Assembly (NCBI GenBank): GCA_023408315.1
Contig: JAEYKI010000024.1
Location: 1-64,000 of the forward strand
DNA: 64,000 nt
DNA from: Bacillota bacterium
GTDB taxonomy: Bacteria; Bacillota; Clostridia; Christensenellales; Christensenellaceae
Reading direction: 5' to 3'
The notes under the pieces were generated by a model, which was not told the origin of the DNA, searched no databases, and saw only the letters and a list, made by a program, of their open reading frames with translations. The first letter of the stretch is position 1. The number at the start of each line of letters is the position of its first letter. Below are positions 60,624 through 64,000 of this stretch, in pieces. Both the position numbers and the translations under genes were made by a program.

Positions 60624-62165
60624 ATGGCAAAGCGGGCTTTTTTAAGCGTGTTTGACAAAACGGGAATTGTGGCGTTTGCAAAGGAACTGGAAGCTCTTGG
60701 GTTTGAGGTGATTTCCACCGGCGGAACGCAGAAGGAACTGGAAGCGAACGGCGTTGCCGTCATCAACGTATCGGATATCACGGGTTTTCCGGAATGCCTG
60801 GACGGGCGCGTGAAGACCCTGCATCCCAAAATCCACGCGGGCATCCTTGCGATGCGCGGCAATACCGAACATATGGAACAACTTGAAAAACTGGGCGTGG
60901 AGACGATCGACATTGTGGCGGTGAACCTGTATCCCTTCAAACAGACGATCAGCAAGCCCGGCGTTTCCCTTGCGGAGGCGATTGAAAACATAGACATCGG
61001 CGGGCCTTCCATGCTGCGCGGCGCGGCAAAGAACTGGCAGGACGTTGCGGTGATTGTGGACAGTGCGGATTACGAAAAGGTAACCGCAGAACTGAAAAAC
61101 AGTGGCGAAGTATCCCGTGCCACCAAGTTTACTCTTGCCGCCAAGGTGTTTGAGAACACGGCGGCGTACGACGCGCTGATTGCGAATTACCTGCGCGGCC
61201 AGTCCGGGCAGACGGATTTTCCGGAGAAGCTTACCCTTACCTATGAAAAGCAGCAGGAAATGCGTTATGGCGAAAACCCGCACCAGGCAGCCTGCTTTTA
61301 CCGCGAGCCGCTTGCCGTTCCCGGCAGCCTGGCAAACGCAAAGCAGTTGAATGGCAAGGAGCTTTCTTTTAACAATATCAACGACGCAAACGGCGCTTTG
61401 GATACCCTGCGCGAATTTGAAGGCATAACCGTGGTGGGCGTAAAGCACGCGAACCCCTGCGGCGTGGGTACGGCGGACACGGTTTTGGATGCGTATAGAA
61501 AAGCCCATGACTCCGATTCCGTATCCATTTACGGCGGCATTGTCGCTTCCAATGCAGAGATAGACGGCGCTACGGCGACAGAGATGGCCAAGATATTCCT
61601 GGAGATTGTGATAGCGCCTTCTTATACGGAGGAAGCGCTCAAAATTCTATGCGCCAAAAAGAACCTGCGGGTGCTGGAGCTTGCGGATATAGCGGCTCCA
61701 AAGGTGGATACGAATATAGACTTAAAGAAGGTGCTGGGCGGGCTGCTTGTGCAGGGCCCGGACAACTGCGTTTACGAGGGCGAGTGGAAAACCGTTACCA
61801 AGCGGGAGCCTACGCGCGAGGAGATACGGGATATGGATTTTGCGTTTCGTATGGTGAAACACGTGAAATCCAACGGCATTGCAATTGCGAAGGATAATGC
61901 GTCCATAGGCATCGGCCCCGGACAGACAAACCGGGTCGGGGCTATGAAGATAGCAATCGGACTGGCGGGAGAAAAATGCAAGGGGGCTGTTCTGGCATCG
62001 GATGCATATTTTCCGTTTGACGACAATGTTGAAACCGCGGCAAAGGCGGGCATTACCGCGATCATCCAGCCGGGCGGCTCCATCCGTGACGAGGACTGCA
62101 TCAAAAAGTGCGACGAATACGGGATCGCGATGGTATTCACAGGCATAAGGCATTTTAAACATTAA
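60624..62165 (+). CDS. purH: Bifunctional AICAR transformylase / IMP cyclohydrolase PurH
   Basis: 513 aa. The N-terminal cyclohydrolase shows KRAFLSVFDKTGIV, STGGTQKEL and GRVKTLHPKIHAG; the C-terminal transformylase has VGVKHANPCGVGTA and GIGPGQTNRVGA, ending RHFKH. It performs the last two steps to IMP. RBS GGAGG. Confidence 0.97.
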   Translation: MAKRAFLSVFDKTGIVAFAKELEALGFEVISTGGTQKELEANGVAVINVSDITGFPECLDGRVKTLHPKIHAGILAMRGNTEHMEQLEKLGVETIDIVAVNLYPFKQTISKPGVSLAEAIENIDIGGPSMLRGAAKNWQDVAVIVDSADYEKVTAELKNSGEVSRATKFTLAAKVFENTAAYDALIANYLRGQSGQTDFPEKLTLTYEKQQEMRYGENPHQAACFYREPLAVPGSLANAKQLNGKELSFNNINDANGALDTLREFEGITVVGVKHANPCGVGTADTVLDAYRKAHDSDSVSIYGGIVASNAEIDGATATEMAKIFLEIVIAPSYTEEALKILCAKKNLRVLELADIAAPKVDTNIDLKKVLGGLLVQGPDNCVYEGEWKTVTKREPTREEIRDMDFAFRMVKHVKSNGIAIAKDNASIGIGPGQTNRVGAMKIAIGLAGEKCKGAVLASDAYFPFDDNVETAAKAGITAIIQPGGSIRDEDCIKKCDEYGIAMVFTGIRHFKH

Positions 62166-62178
62166 GGAAGCAGCTTAA

Positions 62179-63432
62179 ATGAAGATACTTGTTGTAGGCG
62201 GCGGAGGCCGCGAGCATGCAATTATATGGAAGATTAAACGGACCCGGCCGGACGCGGAGTTGTATTGCGCGCCCGGAAACGGGGGGATTGCTCAATTGGC
62301 GGCGTGCGTTCCCATATCCGTAACAGACGTGGCGGGGGTGGTAATCTGGGCCAGGCAGCACGAGATGGATCTGGTGGTGGTGGCGCAGGACGATCCGCTG
62401 GCTCTGGGCATGGTGGACGAGCTTATAAAAAACCGCATCCGCGCGTTTGGGCCTACGCAAGCCTGCGCGGAGATTGAATGGAGCAAGAGCTATTCCAAAT
62501 GGCTGATGCAAAAGTACGGCATACCCACTCCGGATTACCGGGCGTTTGAGGACGCGGACGAGGCGTTTGCGTTTTTGGAAAAAACGGAATACCCTACCGT
62601 AGTAAAGGCGGATGGCCTCGCTTTGGGCAAGGGCGTACTAATCTGCGAGAACAAAGAGCAGGCGGCGGACGCCGTACGGCAGATTATGTTGGATAAAAAA
62701 TTTGGGGACGCCGGAAGCAGGATTGTGATAGAGGAGTTTATCAGCGGCCCGGAAGTTTCCATTCTTGCCTTCTGCGACGGCAAAACAATACGGCCTATGC
62801 TCTCCGCGCAGGATCATAAACGGGCGTTGGACGGAGACCGTGGCCTCAATACGGGCGGCATGGGCACGTTTGCTCCTTCACCCAAATACACGCCGGAGAT
62901 GGAAGCGCTGGTTACAAAGGCCATTATAGAGCCCACCGTGCAGGCGTTGCGCGCGGAAGGCCGTGTATACCGCGGGGTGATCTTTTTTGGGCTTATGCTC
63001 ACCCAAAAGGGCCCCATGGTGCTGGAATACAACGCGCGGCTGGGGGACCCGGAAACGCAGTCTGTATTCATGCTTTTAAAGAACGACCTGGTGGACGTCA
63101 TGAACGCCTGCATAGACGGCACGCTGGATCAAATGAACCTTGAGTTTGAGGAAGGCAGCGCGGTTTGCGTGGTAATGGCTTCCGGCGGCTACCCGCAGGA
63201 ATACCAAAAAGGCCTGCCCGTGAATGGGCTGGATGCCGTTGACGGGGACGTTGTGGTGTTTCACGCGGGCACAAAGCTGGAGGACGGCAAGCTGGTTACC
63301 AGCGGCGGGCGCGTATTGGGCGTGGTGGCCAGGGGGGCCGATATTCCGGCAGCGCGTGAAAAAGCATACGCCAATGTGGAAAAAATACACTTTGAGGGCG
63401 CGCAGTACCGTAAAGACATAGGCATTAAATAA
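62179..63432 (+). CDS. purD: GAR synthetase PurD
   Basis: 417 aa ATP-grasp enzyme: VVGGGGREHAIIWKI, VVKADGLALGKGVLIC, VSILAFCDGKT, GGMGTFAPSP and VLEYNARLGDPETQ. It joins phosphoribosylamine and glycine. The early segment DVAGVVIWARQHEMDLVVVA is normal, but Asp replaces the usual Glu after VVAQD (more often GPE), a minor variation. Last gene of the operon. Confidence 0.97.
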   Translation: MKILVVGGGGREHAIIWKIKRTRPDAELYCAPGNGGIAQLAACVPISVTDVAGVVIWARQHEMDLVVVAQDDPLALGMVDELIKNRIRAFGPTQACAEIEWSKSYSKWLMQKYGIPTPDYRAFEDADEAFAFLEKTEYPTVVKADGLALGKGVLICENKEQAADAVRQIMLDKKFGDAGSRIVIEEFISGPEVSILAFCDGKTIRPMLSAQDHKRALDGDRGLNTGGMGTFAPSPKYTPEMEALVTKAIIEPTVQALRAEGRVYRGVIFFGLMLTQKGPMVLEYNARLGDPETQSVFMLLKNDLVDVMNACIDGTLDQMNLEFEEGSAVCVVMASGGYPQEYQKGLPVNGLDAVDGDVVVFHAGTKLEDGKLVTSGGRVLGVVARGADIPAAREKAYANVEKIHFEGAQYRKDIGIK

Positions 63433-63482
63433 ACCTGTGCGGAATCGCGGCGGGAACATCCTCCAAAAAATTGAATCAGTAA

Positions 63483-63513
63483 GCATCTCCATACATTTGG
63501 AGGTGCTTTTTTT
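63483..63513 (+). terminator. Terminator of the purine operon
   Basis: GCATCTCCA (63483-63491) pairs with TGGAGGTGC (63498-63506) with one wobble, followed by seven T. Confidence 0.9.
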
Positions 63514-63609
63514 ATGTCTTGCTTTTTATTAGTTATGAAAATGTGCAATTTGGGAAGTATTGCTATGGAAGAAACAAGCTTCACCTATAAACCAGGAAAG
63601 GAAAGAGCA

Positions 63610-64000
63610 ATGAAAAAAACAGTATTAATAGTCTTAATTGCCATTTGCATGATTGTTTTTGCCGCGTGCGCGGCAGCGGATACGCAACAGACAGTGGGGG
63701 AGGCGAGCGCTTCGGCATCTGAACCGCCTTCCGAATCCGGCCTGCCGGTGGCATTTGCATCGCCTGAGGAATCCGCTACTTCTGTGATGGCTGCATCGCC
63801 GGAGGTCAGCCTGAGCGTGGCCTCCGAAGCGATTACTAAAACCGTGGACAAGATCATTGATGTAAACGCGCTCAACAGCGTGTTTGCGGCCGATCCCAAG
63901 CTTGCGGAAAACGGGGAACAAATGATAGTGGGGGTCAGCGGAAACACGCTCACCTATAACCTTACGTTCAGCAAAGATATCAGTTCAACCGGCCTGCCCG
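63610..64000 (+). CDS. Lipoprotein, paralogue C (DUF4854-like), cut by window end
   Basis: First 130 codons. Signal ending IVFAAC, Ser/Ala/Pro linker, then VDKIIDVNALNSVFAAD and NTLTYNLTFSKDI, which align with the domain of the proteins at 40346 and 41079 (NTLTFMVTLDKDI). AAAGGAAAGAG precedes the ATG. The 3' end lies beyond the window. Confidence 0.75.
   Translation, partial: MKKTVLIVLIAICMIVFAACAAADTQQTVGEASASASEPPSESGLPVAFASPEESATSVMAASPEVSLSVASEAITKTVDKIIDVNALNSVFAADPKLAENGEQMIVGVSGNTLTYNLTFSKDISSTGLP

Noticed and set aside
61722..62162. 146-codon minus-strand frame inside purH
   Set aside because: Antisense shadow of the transformylase domain; no independent signals.
1..64000. tRNA, rRNA, CRISPR, transposase or phage genes
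   Set aside because: No cloverleaf, rRNA core, regular spacer array, transposase motif or phage structural gene was seen anywhere in the window.

Overview
The window looks like part of the chromosome of a spore-forming, low-to-mid-GC member of the Clostridia (Bacillota). The evidence is a Spo0A-type response regulator, a spore photoproduct lyase, a small acid-soluble spore protein, lipoproteins with Ala/Ser-rich linkers, strong AGGAGG-type ribosome binding sites and intrinsic terminators. No rRNA, tRNA, CRISPR array, phage or insertion sequence was seen. The genus cannot be fixed from the sequence.

Layout. (1) 1-12551, sugar/polyol catabolism: the 3' end of an L-arabinose isomerase gene and a broken araD; a minus-strand regulator fusing a LacI-type repressor to a solute-binding-protein-like domain; and, divergent from it, an operon for a ribose-type ABC importer, a FucU/RbsD mutarotase, a class II aldolase, an FGGY kinase, a GatD-like dehydrogenase, a PfkB kinase and an aldo-keto reductase. 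Together these could turn an imported sugar or polyol into triose phosphates. (2) 12552-19946, signalling: a PAS/HD-GYP protein, a sensor kinase, a Spo0A-like regulator, CheW and a chemoreceptor, with CGA motifs phased at 10 and 20 bp upstream of two of the genes. (3) 20126-30740, minus strand, oligosaccharide locus: LacI repressor, GH3 glycosidase, ABC importer, YesM/YesN-type two-component system and an MsmX-type ATPase. (4) 30857-35957: a GntR-controlled ABC exporter, a Gfo/Idh/MocA oxidoreductase, a VOC protein, a small ppGpp-hydrolase-like HD protein and an SDR. (5) 36225-39470: a NEW3-domain membrane protein with an ABC-2 transporter.

(6) 39527-44940, spore-related: a SASP behind a SigG-like promoter, thioredoxin, two paralogous lipoproteins, an L,D-transpeptidase, an unknown protein and a ferritin-like protein transcribed divergently from mother-cell-type -10 elements, and spore photoproduct lyase with a coupled partner. 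(7) 45120-51117, mixed housekeeping: a YhfC-type membrane protease homologue, small lipoprotein and membrane proteins, a PadR/methyltransferase pair with two matching palindromic operators, a DUF438/hemerythrin/PAS protein, the manganese exporter MntP behind a Cys-rich upstream ORF, and an OsmC protein. (8) 51343-55816, minus strand: a MacA/MacB-like efflux operon with glycine/serine-rich insertions. (9) 55985-63432, de novo purine operon purE-C-F-M-N-H-D with a structured leader. (10) From 63610: the start of a third lipoprotein of the 40346/41079 family, cut by the window edge.

All family assignments were made by reading translated motifs by eye; no database search was run.
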